Assembly: GCA_902773065.1 (NCBI GenBank) | Contig: CACYDD010000101.1 | Location: 1 to 6,397, forward strand | Length of the DNA: 6,397 bases | Direction: 5' to 3' | DNA from: an uncultured Ruminococcus sp. | GTDB lineage: Bacteria; Bacillota; Clostridia; Oscillospirales; Acutalibacteraceae | Shown here: one piece after another, positions 1 through 6,045 of the stretch | Layout: each line of letters opens with the position of its first letter | Numbering within the stretch: the first letter of the stretch is position 1 | Program-made: the position numbers and the translations under genes | The notes under the pieces: generated by a model | What the model saw: only the letters and a program-made list of their open reading frames with translations | Database searches by the model: none | Told to the model about the DNA's origin: nothing

Positions 1-212
1 GCCGCTCCCTACGGTCGCTACTTTTTTATAAAGTCAAATTCTTTGCCGCGTTTTGATTTTATTGCCAACTAAAATTATACACTTAGGTGCGTGACTTCAC
101 TGGACTATTTCGTGCTCAAGTTTATAGAAAACCATTATTTTATCGCCGCACCATAAAGTCCCAGAATTATTTACACCATCATAAATAAAAAATTAAATTT
201 TTGTGTCAATCA
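1..212. other. AT-rich region downstream of frdB, no gene seen
   Basis: No convincing coding frame, tRNA or strong intrinsic terminator is visible here. Just after the frdB stop there is an AT-only palindrome (about 187-201) too weak to call a terminator. A distant imperfect pairing (100-106 with 157-164) encloses a 50-base loop. The first 25 bases are GC-richer, then run into a T tract on the plus strand, and may belong to a feature that starts outside the window. Confidence 0.6.
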
Positions 213-935
213 TTATTTGAATATTTTTTTGAAAATGCCTTTCCATAAGGAAATTGCATTGGAATTGACCATTAATTCCTCTATATTGATTCCGGCAGGA
301 CAGATATTTTGGCATGAAAGTGATTTACCGCAGCCGCCGAAAATATGTTTGCTGTATTGTTTTCGGAGTTTTTTCTTTTCCTCATCAGGCATTTCCTCCA
401 GAAGCCTTGCAACGGGTATCATGGATGCCATACCGAAAAATTCGCCCCCGGAGAAAAAATTCGGGCAGACTTCAAGACAGCAGCCGCATTGCAGACAAAG
501 TGACGATCGATACAAAATATCATTTTTACTTTCACTCGCTCTTGTTCCGGAAACAAGCCATGCGCTGATGGTTTTCAGGTTCTCAAAAAGAATACTTCTG
601 TCAACTGTCAGATCAGCCACAACAGGAAATTTTTTCAGCGGCTCAACTACAATTTTATCCCCCTTCTGTTCACTCAGCCGTGCATCACAGGCAAGCTGTG
701 GTCTGCCGTTGATCACCATGGCACAAGCACCGCACTTTTTTTGCAGACAACTGCATTCCCATACAATTCTGTCACTTTCTTTTCCCTCAATATCCAGCAT
801 CGGATCTTGCATATTCAGCATGGAAAGAGCTGTGGCAACCGTTGCATTTTTCAGCTCGGTTTCAATGACAAATGTCTGGCGATACGCCTTATCTGCCGGG
901 GATTTTTGTCTTAAAATTTCAATCGTATATTTCAT
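213..935 (-). CDS. frdB: Fumarate reductase/succinate dehydrogenase iron-sulfur subunit
   Basis: This subunit is the electron wire between the flavoprotein and the membrane cytochrome, with 240 residues, normal for the family. All eleven cluster cysteines of E. coli FrdB are present with identical local spacing. The [2Fe-2S] ligands are C63, C68, C71 and C83 (in CSCLQKKCGAC...LAC). The [4Fe-4S] ligands are C147, C150, C153 and C212. The [3Fe-4S] ligands are C157, C202 and C208. Extra cysteines at C61 and C152 are not expected ligands. The ferredoxin-like N-terminal domain covers about 1-105 and the alpha-helical domain the rest. The C-terminus is basic and hydrophobic (WKGIFKKIFK). The ATG at 935 overlaps the frdA stop as ATGA and has a GAGGAA Shine-Dalgarno within frdA. 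It is the last gene visible in the operon. Confidence 0.95.
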   Translation of the reverse strand: MKYTIEILRQKSPADKAYRQTFVIETELKNATVATALSMLNMQDPMLDIEGKESDRIVWECSCLQKKCGACAMVINGRPQLACDARLSEQKGDKIVVEPLKKFPVVADLTVDRSILFENLKTISAWLVSGTRASESKNDILYRSSLCLQCGCCLEVCPNFFSGGEFFGMASMIPVARLLEEMPDEEKKKLRKQYSKHIFGGCGKSLSCQNICPAGINIEELMVNSNAISLWKGIFKKIFK

Positions 936-2527
936 TGTTCCGTTCCTCGTTTTTGGGGGATTTCTCTCAGGCTGACGTAAATATTGTTTCCGTCAAAGGC
1001 TGCGATGGTTGTCCTCTTGAACTTTGCATCATCTCTGTCGAGGTAATCCTCTCTGGTATGCGCTCCCCTGCTTTCCTTTCGGTTCAAAGCAGAAAGCAGA
1101 ATTGCTTTTGCAAGAATCAGCCGCTTTTGCTGAAAATCTGTTTTTTCTTCACCAATCAATCTGTCTATCTGTAACAAAACAGATTGCAGCTGTTTTTCAT
1201 TTCTGAAAATTCCCAAAGCTTCTTTCAGGATACCTGCTGCCTTTTCGCTGACAAAAGATTCTCGCAAAGCAATTTTTTCGGTATCTTCTTTCCACTGTAT
1301 TTCTTCATTTCCAAAATCATTTGACACAGCAAAAGCTGATTCTGCCGCAACCTTTCCGCCGTAAACCGCCCCCAGCATGGAATTTCCACCCAAACGATTT
1401 GCGCCGTGATACTGACAGGCACATTCACCTGCGGCAAATAGTCCTTCTATATTGGTACGGTGTTTTTCATCAACGCTGATACCGCCCATAAAATAATGGA
1501 TCCCCGGTGATACCTCGATCGGCTGTGTCTTCGGGTCTTTGGCAAGAAAAGCTATACATTCCTCTCTGAGGTCGGAAAGCTTGTTTTTCCATGTACTTTC
1601 TTCAATTTCTGTCATATCAAGATATACTTTATTGCCGCAATCTTTTTGGCTTTTCACAATCATTATTTCCCTTGATACAACATCCCTCGGCATTAAATTG
1701 CCGAGTTCCGGATATTTCTCCTCCATAAAATACCAATGCTCACCATTTCTTTCAATATACAGCCTTCCGCCTTCCCCTCTTGCTGCCTCACTGATCAGAC
1801 AGCGTTTCTGAGGAATGGAAACAGTCGTCGGGTGGTACTGGATAAATTCTAAATTTGCAAGCTCCACGCCAAGAGAGAACACCTCTGCGGTGACATCTCC
1901 TGTGTTAATGACCGTACCTGTTGTCAGCCCCGGGAAAAGACTGTTCATTCCGCCTGTTGCTAAAATCACAGTACCCCCGAGCCTTGCCGTCTTTCCCGTG
2001 TAGCTGTCGGCTATCACAACACCTTTGCATTGATTCTCGCTAATAATAAGGGTTTTGAAAAGATGGTGCGAAAACCGTTCCACAAGCCCCTTGCTTTCAT
2101 ATTTTCTGACCTCGTCAATCAATGAAGTCATTAGTATTTTTCCTGTACTGCTTTTCGCATAGGCAGTACGCTTTTTCTTTTGTCCTCCAAAATTACGCAG
2201 GATCAGTTCACTGCCGTTCATTTGCAGCGGTGCACCGAGAGAGCAAAGGCGGTTAACCGTCTCCGGTGCATTTGAACAAAGATTCCAAACTGCGTTCGGG
2301 TCGGCAAGCTCCACACCACCGCGCATGGTATCGAGAAAATGCTCCTCTGCGGTATCGTTTTCTCCCATGGTATTCAATGCGGCATTAATACCTCCCTCTG
2401 CCATGACAGACTGTGCCCTTTCGGAGGGCACAGCGGAAATCAACCGACACTCTTTTCCCTTTTCGGCAAGTGTCAGTGCCGCTGAAAGACCTGCAAGTCC
2501 TGCTCCGATAATATTGATCTTGCTCAT
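932..2527 (-). CDS. frdA: Fumarate reductase/succinate dehydrogenase flavoprotein subunit
   Basis: This catalytic subunit interconverts fumarate and succinate at an FAD in the cytoplasm; it has 531 residues. The FAD-binding start is INIIGAGLAGLSAA. By comparison with E. coli SdhA the active-site residues are kept: H232 (YHPT), E247 (SEAARGEGG), R281 (PRDVV, the proton-transfer arginine), H344 (HYFMGG) and R378 (ANRLGGNS). The C-terminal ESRGAHTREDYLDRDD is also typical. The odd point is the covalent-FAD site: SdhA/FrdA have R-S-H-[ST]-V-x-A-[EQ]-G-G, whereas here it is RAQSVMAEGG, so Gln39 replaces the histidine and FAD should be bound non-covalently. There is no signal peptide. L-aspartate oxidase (NadB) is the main alternative, but matching cytochrome and iron-sulfur subunits beside it favour fumarate reductase. 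Start and stop codons overlap the neighbours as ATGA. Confidence 0.93.
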   Translation of the reverse strand: MSKINIIGAGLAGLSAALTLAEKGKECRLISAVPSERAQSVMAEGGINAALNTMGENDTAEEHFLDTMRGGVELADPNAVWNLCSNAPETVNRLCSLGAPLQMNGSELILRNFGGQKKKRTAYAKSSTGKILMTSLIDEVRKYESKGLVERFSHHLFKTLIISENQCKGVVIADSYTGKTARLGGTVILATGGMNSLFPGLTTGTVINTGDVTAEVFSLGVELANLEFIQYHPTTVSIPQKRCLISEAARGEGGRLYIERNGEHWYFMEEKYPELGNLMPRDVVSREIMIVKSQKDCGNKVYLDMTEIEESTWKNKLSDLREECIAFLAKDPKTQPIEVSPGIHYFMGGISVDEKHRTNIEGLFAAGECACQYHGANRLGGNSMLGAVYGGKVAAESAFAVSNDFGNEEIQWKEDTEKIALRESFVSEKAAGILKEALGIFRNEKQLQSVLLQIDRLIGEEKTDFQQKRLILAKAILLSALNRKESRGAHTREDYLDRDDAKFKRTTIAAFDGNNIYVSLREIPQKRGTEQ

Positions 2528-3063
2528 ACAGATACCCACCTTATATAGTAAACAATAAAGCCTGCTGCAGACAGCAGCAATAAAACGGTCAGCCAGAAGA
2601 TGATATCCCCTGCTTTCGGTTTCAGTTTTTTGATTCCGAACGAGATCAGCACAGGCTTGACATTTGTGATCACATGAAGTGCTATGGAAGCAACAAGCAG
2701 CAACTGCATTGCCAGTTTAAAACCGTCAAAATCGGGCAGCCGCAGACCGTTTTCATTTGTTGCGGAAAGAGCGGTCACATGAAAAAAAATCAGTATCATA
2801 ATTAAAAATCCGCTCAGTCTTCTCGCCCAGAACAATAAATTTTCCCTAAAATACGATACACCTGTTTTTTTCCATACACTTACAGACTTACCTGTCAGTA
2901 TGATTCCAATGACAGTATGTATAGCAATCAAAGCAACCATTGAACACGAAAGTACTTTTGTTGTCACCGAACCTGCACCCATCATATTGAATGACCCCAA
3001 TATAGCATGAAGTGCAAACATCAGCAGTATCACTACACTCAATACGGCATTTACTTTTCTCAT
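2524..3063 (-). CDS. frdC: Fumarate reductase/succinate dehydrogenase cytochrome b subunit (five-helix, di-haem type)
   Basis: This is the membrane anchor that exchanges electrons with quinone and passes them to the iron-sulfur subunit. It has 179 residues if translated from the ATG at 3063. A GTG nine bases further up (3072) is possible, but the GGTGAG Shine-Dalgarno fits the ATG, which would begin one base after the upstream stop. There are five hydrophobic helices, at about 5-23, 36-56, 77-98, 117-141 and 154-174. Histidines sit in the first four: H19, H49, H95 and H130. Four helix-borne histidines in a five-helix protein are the mark of class B cytochromes (Wolinella FrdC, Bacillus SdhC), which bind two b haems. 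The stretch RRLSGF before H95 resembles the family's (R/Q)RxSG motif. Its stop overlaps the frdA start as ATGA. Identification rests on layout and neighbours because these proteins diverge quickly. Confidence 0.87.
   Translation of the reverse strand: MRKVNAVLSVVILLMFALHAILGSFNMMGAGSVTTKVLSCSMVALIAIHTVIGIILTGKSVSVWKKTGVSYFRENLLFWARRLSGFLIMILIFFHVTALSATNENGLRLPDFDGFKLAMQLLLVASIALHVITNVKPVLISFGIKKLKPKAGDIIFWLTVLLLLSAAGFIVYYIRWVSV
2536..2542 (-). promoter_or_regulatory. Shine-Dalgarno deciding the frdA start
   Basis: AAGGTGG on the minus strand ends eight bases before the ATG at 2527. It spans the alternative GTG start at 2539, which has no comparable site of its own. Together with the ATGA overlap with frdC, this fixes the frdA start at 2527. 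Confidence 0.8.
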
Positions 3064-3064
3064 A

Positions 3065-3559
3065 TCACTCACCGCTCACATAAACCGTTCTTATATTTTT
3101 ATTGTCATATCTCTCCGCCGAATAGCTTTCTGCAAATTCCTTCGACATAATGATCACATCAAATTTTTCTGCTTCTGCCTTTGATACCATCAGCAGACCA
3201 TTGATGTCACTGATTTTCATCTGGTTTTCGGGCAGTCTTGCCTGACAGATCCCGGCAAATTCCTTTCCTGCCCTGTCATTCGATGCCACAAGACAGGAAA
3301 TATCGTCAAAAATCAGCGGACTTTCTCCGAGAAAAAATTGTTCCCAATCATCCGTTGTTTCCTTTGCCCTGTGCATTTCTTCATTGATCAGAACCACATA
3401 TTCGCCCGAAACATCATCGGCACTGATCTGTGTAGCACTTGAAACAACATCCACTCCCTCTCCACCTGTCAGTGTAGGCAGAACCAGAAACCAGGACGGT
3501 ATTCCCAATATCACACCCAGCCCCAAAATTTTAATGATCAGATGTTTTACAAACTCCAT
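3065..3559 (-). CDS. Membrane-anchored protein of unknown function with a flavinylation-like motif
   Basis: I do not recognise the family. The 164 residues start with a basic N-terminus and a single hydrophobic segment (about 7-29), with no lipobox and no clear cleavage site, so a signal anchor with the rest outside the cytoplasm is likely. Directly after the helix is VDVVSSAT (36-43), which fits the ApbE target consensus D-x-x-[ST]-[GS]-A-T and closely parallels VDVISGAT in the neighbouring lipoprotein; T43 would be the modified residue. The remaining 120 residues lack the rest of an FMN_bind domain. They are acidic and contain two cysteines (C89, C105). A segment near 128-146 (AEAEKFDVIIMSKEFAESY) is faintly like a periplasmic-binding-protein fold, which is only a guess. 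The ATG at 3559 has a GGGAG Shine-Dalgarno seven bases upstream. Its stop overlaps the frdC Shine-Dalgarno region, tying it to the reductase. Confidence 0.85.
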   Translation of the reverse strand: MEFVKHLIIKILGLGVILGIPSWFLVLPTLTGGEGVDVVSSATQISADDVSGEYVVLINEEMHRAKETTDDWEQFFLGESPLIFDDISCLVASNDRAGKEFAGICQARLPENQMKISDINGLLMVSKAEAEKFDVIIMSKEFAESYSAERYDNKNIRTVYVSGE

Positions 3560-3580
3560 CGCTGTACTCCCATATTCTGA

Positions 3581-3617
3581 AACAGGGAATGCTCAGTTAA
3601 TAAAGCATCCCCCTGTT
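3581..3617 (-). promoter_or_regulatory. Intergenic stem-loop between lipoprotein and reductase module
   Basis: The only sizeable gap inside the operon (67 bases) contains an imperfect inverted repeat. The arms are 3581-3593 (AACAGGGAATGCT on the plus strand) and 3604-3617 (AGCATCCCCCTGTT), forming 7 and 5 paired bases around a small asymmetric internal loop, with a 10-base AT-rich apical loop. In the transcript it is followed by UUCAGAAUAUGG rather than a run of U, so it is not a good intrinsic terminator. A role in RNA processing, stability or partial attenuation between the two modules is possible but unproven. Confidence 0.45.
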
Positions 3618-3646
3618 GTTAAACCATTATTCTCTTGCTTTGTCAA
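3618..3646 (-). promoter_or_regulatory. Candidate internal promoter ahead of the reductase genes
   Basis: On the minus strand a perfect -35 box TTGACA (3646-3641) lies 17 bases from a 4-of-6 -10 box TTTAAC (3623-3618). The -35 box falls within the last codons of the lipoprotein gene (Leu-Asp-Lys), so it could be coincidental. If active, it would start transcription near 3611 and express the unknown protein plus frdCAB independently of the ABC module. Confidence 0.3.
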
Positions 3647-4076
3647 GTGCATCATATACGGCTTCGAGAAATTCCGTATTATTGACAGTAGCACCCGAAA
3701 TCACATCTACCTGCTCAGGGTCGTTTTTTTCTACAAGTGCTTTTGCATATTCGGCACAAGCCTTTTGTGCTTTTTGTGCTTTATTGTAGAAATCCTGATT
3801 GGCAATTTCGCCGTCTTTCTTTCCGTAATCATCGTCTTTCAATGTGCCGTCTTCTTCATAGGTATTGAATTCGCAGGCGGTGATTTTATTGTCTTTTATG
3901 GTGAGTTTAACAACGCCATAACCGCTTCCTGCATCTTCCTCACCGTCACCTGTTTCATATACGCTGCTTTTACCCTCATAGGTACCGTCCTTATAGGAAA
4001 CCTGCTGCGAACAGCCGCAAAACAGTACTGTCGCCGCTGTCAGCGTAAGCAATACCGCTAAGATTTTTTTACTCAT
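3627..4076 (-). CDS. FMN-binding domain lipoprotein, probable ApbE flavinylation substrate
   Basis: This 149-residue protein begins with a lipoprotein signal: basic MSKK, a hydrophobic stretch to residue 19, then FCGC with C22 as the likely lipidated cysteine (glycine at -1; phenylalanine at -3 is less usual than leucine). The rest is one FMN_bind domain. It starts with DGTYEG, contains YGVVKLTIKDNKI, and ends with DVISGATVNN. That last stretch matches the ApbE consensus D-x-x-[ST]-[GS]-A-T, so T130 is the expected site where FMN is attached by a phosphodiester bond. Known relatives (the FMN_bind domain of NqrC/RnfG, and PplA of Listeria-type extracellular electron transfer) carry electrons outside the cytoplasm. 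The ATG at 4076 has a TAAGGGGG Shine-Dalgarno formed partly by the ATPase stop codon, 12 bases upstream. Its redox partner is inferred to be either the ABC module or the fumarate reductase downstream. Confidence 0.9.
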   Translation of the reverse strand: MSKKILAVLLTLTAATVLFCGCSQQVSYKDGTYEGKSSVYETGDGEEDAGSGYGVVKLTIKDNKITACEFNTYEEDGTLKDDDYGKKDGEIANQDFYNKAQKAQKACAEYAKALVEKNDPEQVDVISGATVNNTEFLEAVYDALDKARE

Positions 4077-4088
4077 TCTGCCGCCCCC

Positions 4089-4874
4089 TTATTTCTTCTT
4101 CTTTTTTCCTGTGCTTTTTGAAGCTTTCTTTTCTTCCGTCTTTTCAGCCTTTTTTTCTTCGGTTTTCTTGTTTTCGGCAGGCTTTGCGGCACTGCTGTTC
4201 TGAGCTTCAAAATTTTCGTTAATATCTTCTCTGACAAGCTTGCCGTGATCGAGAACGATCGTTCTCTGTGCCACCTCTGCAACCTCTGGGTCATGGGTAA
4301 CAACGATCAGTGTTGTTCCCTCATTATGAAGCTGCCTGAAAAGCTCAATAACAATATTTTCGTTTGCCTCGTCAAGGTTACCTGTCGGCTCATCCGCAAG
4401 TATGATCTCGGGGTGATTGATGAGTGCTCTTGCGATACAAACTCTCTGCTGTTCGCCGCCCGAAAGCTGACTGGGAAGGTGCTTGGCACGGTCTGCAAGA
4501 CCAACTCTTTCGAGTGCTTCGAGTGCTTCTTTTTCATCGGGCATACTGTGATAATACTGCGATACCATAACATTCTCGACCGCCGTAAGATAGTTTACCA
4601 GGTGAAACTGCTGAAATATAAGGCCTATCTTATCGCGCCTGATATTCGTAAGACTTTTGTCGCTTTCCTTTGAGATATCCATGCCGTCAAGCAATACCTG
4701 TCCGAGCGACGGCTTATCCATACAGCCGATTATATTCATCATCGTACTTTTGCCCGAGCCCGAGGGTCCCATGATGGATACCCACTCGCCTTTCTCGACT
4801 TTAAGGCTCACATCGTCCAGCGCATGGAGATCGCCGTATATCTTGTATACATTTTTAAGTTCCAGTAAGCTCAT
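4089..4874 (-). CDS. ABC transporter ATP-binding protein (MacB/LolD type) with Lys/Glu-rich C-terminal tail
   Basis: This is the ATPase for the two upstream permeases, 261 residues. Visible motifs are Walker A GPSGSGKST (36-44), a Q-loop within IFQQFHL (Q88 or Q89), signature LSGGEQQR (137-144), Walker B IILADEP (157-163) followed by TGNLD, and the H-loop histidine in THD (H194). The pattern is that of the LolD/MacB/FtsE group that partners FtsX-like permeases. The catalytic domain ends near residue 220. The last 40 or so residues are a low-complexity, lysine/glutamate/alanine-rich extension ending in five lysines, which is not part of the standard domain. The ATG at 4874 has an excellent Shine-Dalgarno (GGAGG, eight bases upstream). 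The stop overlaps the Shine-Dalgarno of the FMN-binding lipoprotein gene, so the two are tightly linked in expression. Confidence 0.95.
   Translation of the reverse strand: MSLLELKNVYKIYGDLHALDDVSLKVEKGEWVSIMGPSGSGKSTMMNIIGCMDKPSLGQVLLDGMDISKESDKSLTNIRRDKIGLIFQQFHLVNYLTAVENVMVSQYYHSMPDEKEALEALERVGLADRAKHLPSQLSGGEQQRVCIARALINHPEIILADEPTGNLDEANENIVIELFRQLHNEGTTLIVVTHDPEVAEVAQRTIVLDHGKLVREDINENFEAQNSSAAKPAENKKTEEKKAEKTEEKKASKSTGKKKKK
4119..4166 (-). repeat. Tandem 8-residue repeat in the ATPase tail
   Basis: Residues 237-244 (KTEEKKAE) and 245-252 (KTEEKKAS) of the ATPase are a near-perfect tandem repeat of 24 bases per unit. The DNA copies differ at several synonymous positions (AAA ACC against AAG ACG at the start of each unit). 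The protein repeat is therefore better conserved than the DNA, which argues against a very recent slippage event. It lies within the lysine-rich tail. Confidence 0.7.
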
Positions 4875-4889
4875 TTTATTTACCTCCGA

Positions 4890-6032
4890 TCATTCGCCCT
4901 TGAGCACCAGTGCAGGGTCTACCTCGGTGGCGCTCTTTATCGGCATAAGGCTGGATATTCCCGTGACCGCTATGGACGCTATGACAGTTATGGGCACCAG
5001 CAGCGGTCTGAATATCAGCGAACTGCCGAACACGTTCACGCTGACCTGTTCTGCGAAAACAAAGCCCAGTACCGAACCGACTATACCGCCGAACAAGCCC
5101 AGCAGCATACCTTCGCCCATAAATTCTCTGATTATGCTGCGGTCTGATGCACCTATCGCCTTGCGGAGACCTATCTCCTTGCGGCGTTCTGCCACTACAG
5201 CCGTCATAGTGGTCGCTACGCATATCATAGTGAGCGCCAGCACGACTATCGTTACCAGCAGCACCAGTGCCTGAAGCTTTGTGAGCACTGTCGCCTCGGA
5301 CGCAGTAACACGCTTTACCAGGCTGGCGTGGACATCGTCTGCGGCATTTATCTTGTCAGCATAACCCGAAAGTTCCTCTGCGCCTGCGGAGATACTCAGC
5401 TCTGCCAGATCGACTCTGTCGCTTTCATAGGTCAGTGCCGACATATCATCGAGGGTCATATAGATATAGTTTTCCTCCGAACCGCCTGTCTGTAGGATAC
5501 CCGTTACCGTGAAGTACGAAACGTTGTCGGCATCGGCAGCGCTGTCATCGGTCATGGGCGTGTAGGTGACTTCCAGCATATCGCCCGTTTTGATACGGAA
5601 GCTTTCTGCCACATTGGCACCCACCATCATCTCGCCCGCCCCCGTGAACCAGTTTCCGTCCACGGACCAGTAAGGGCTGGTGGCTTTTGCGCCCTCGGGG
5701 TCTGTACCTGCTGCCACCACGGGTATATCACGCACTCTCACATTCTCGTATCTATAGGGTGCAACGCCCACCTTTTCTTCATCGGGTATAAGTGCGGCGG
5801 CATTATTCACCGCAGCCAGCTCAAGTTCATCGCCCGAAGCCGTGAATATCATATTCGCTCCGTAATTTCTGAACTGTGCGCCCATCTGTCTGGGTACATC
5901 ATAGTATATGGATACCAGTCCCGAAAGTATAGTCGCACCTATCGCCACGGAAAGCAGCGCAACTATCATCCTGGAGCGTCTTCTCATAAGTGATGCGAAT
6001 ATCATCCGCAAAAACATTTTTCTCTTTTTCAT
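4890..6032 (-). CDS. FtsX/MacB-type ABC transporter permease, complete
   Basis: This 380-residue protein has the full MacB/FtsX layout. A basic cytoplasmic N-terminus (MKKRKMF, then RRRSR) leads into helix 1 (about 22-42). A large extracytoplasmic domain (about 45-250) follows, and then three helices (about 254-278, 307-328, 344-364). The family motif ERRKEIGLRKAIGA lies at 282-295 between helices 2 and 3. The length is normal for the family. The ATG at 6032 is preceded by a G-rich Shine-Dalgarno (GGGGGCG) about seven bases upstream. The gene sits between a partner permease (13-base gap) and the ATPase (15-base gap), so two different permease subunits probably share one ATPase. Its base composition is visibly GC-richer than the reductase genes downstream. 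The substrate is unknown; proximity to a flavinylated lipoprotein hints at a redox, metal or lipoprotein-related role, but that is inference. Confidence 0.93.
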   Translation of the reverse strand: MKKRKMFLRMIFASLMRRRSRMIVALLSVAIGATILSGLVSIYYDVPRQMGAQFRNYGANMIFTASGDELELAAVNNAAALIPDEEKVGVAPYRYENVRVRDIPVVAAGTDPEGAKATSPYWSVDGNWFTGAGEMMVGANVAESFRIKTGDMLEVTYTPMTDDSAADADNVSYFTVTGILQTGGSEENYIYMTLDDMSALTYESDRVDLAELSISAGAEELSGYADKINAADDVHASLVKRVTASEATVLTKLQALVLLVTIVVLALTMICVATTMTAVVAERRKEIGLRKAIGASDRSIIREFMGEGMLLGLFGGIVGSVLGFVFAEQVSVNVFGSSLIFRPLLVPITVIASIAVTGISSLMPIKSATEVDPALVLKGE

Positions 6033-6045
6033 ATCTGCGCCCCCA

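Noticed and set aside
1..72. Plus-strand open frame running in from the left edge and ending at 72
   Set aside because: Only 23 codons without recognisable content, too short to separate from chance.
74..79. Perfect TATAAT on the minus strand as a promoter for a gene to the left
   Set aside because: No -35-like hexamer at 16-18 bases and no extended -10; in an AT-rich stretch a chance match is likely.
187..201. AT-only palindrome after frdB as an intrinsic terminator
   Set aside because: The stem would contain no G-C pairs, so it is too weak to terminate by itself; it may only be AT-rich spacer.
217..975. Long open frame on the plus strand (252 codons) opposite frdB
   Set aside because: The minus strand encodes all eleven conserved FrdB cysteines; the plus-strand frame gives no recognisable protein and lies entirely in the shadow of real genes.
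932..2527. L-aspartate oxidase (nadB) as the identity of the flavoprotein
   Set aside because: The missing covalent-FAD histidine would fit NadB, but adjacent, translationally coupled cytochrome b and three-cluster iron-sulfur genes fit fumarate reductase; no nadA or nadC is in the window.
2528..2539. GTG at 2539 as the frdA start
   Set aside because: It lies within the AAGGTGG Shine-Dalgarno that serves the ATG at 2527, and the four extra residues precede the FAD-binding fold without purpose; the ATGA overlap with frdC also supports 2527.
3384..4061. Plus-strand open frame of 225 codons with hydrophobic stretches
   Set aside because: It runs opposite the unknown anchored protein and the FMN-binding lipoprotein, crosses their intergenic hairpin, and its apparent membrane segments are what the complement of acidic coding sequence tends to give.
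4119..4166. Sequencing slippage or frameshift in the lysine-rich ATPase tail
   Set aside because: The frame stays open to a stop placed just before the next gene's Shine-Dalgarno, and the two repeat units differ at synonymous positions, so it looks like genuine coding sequence.
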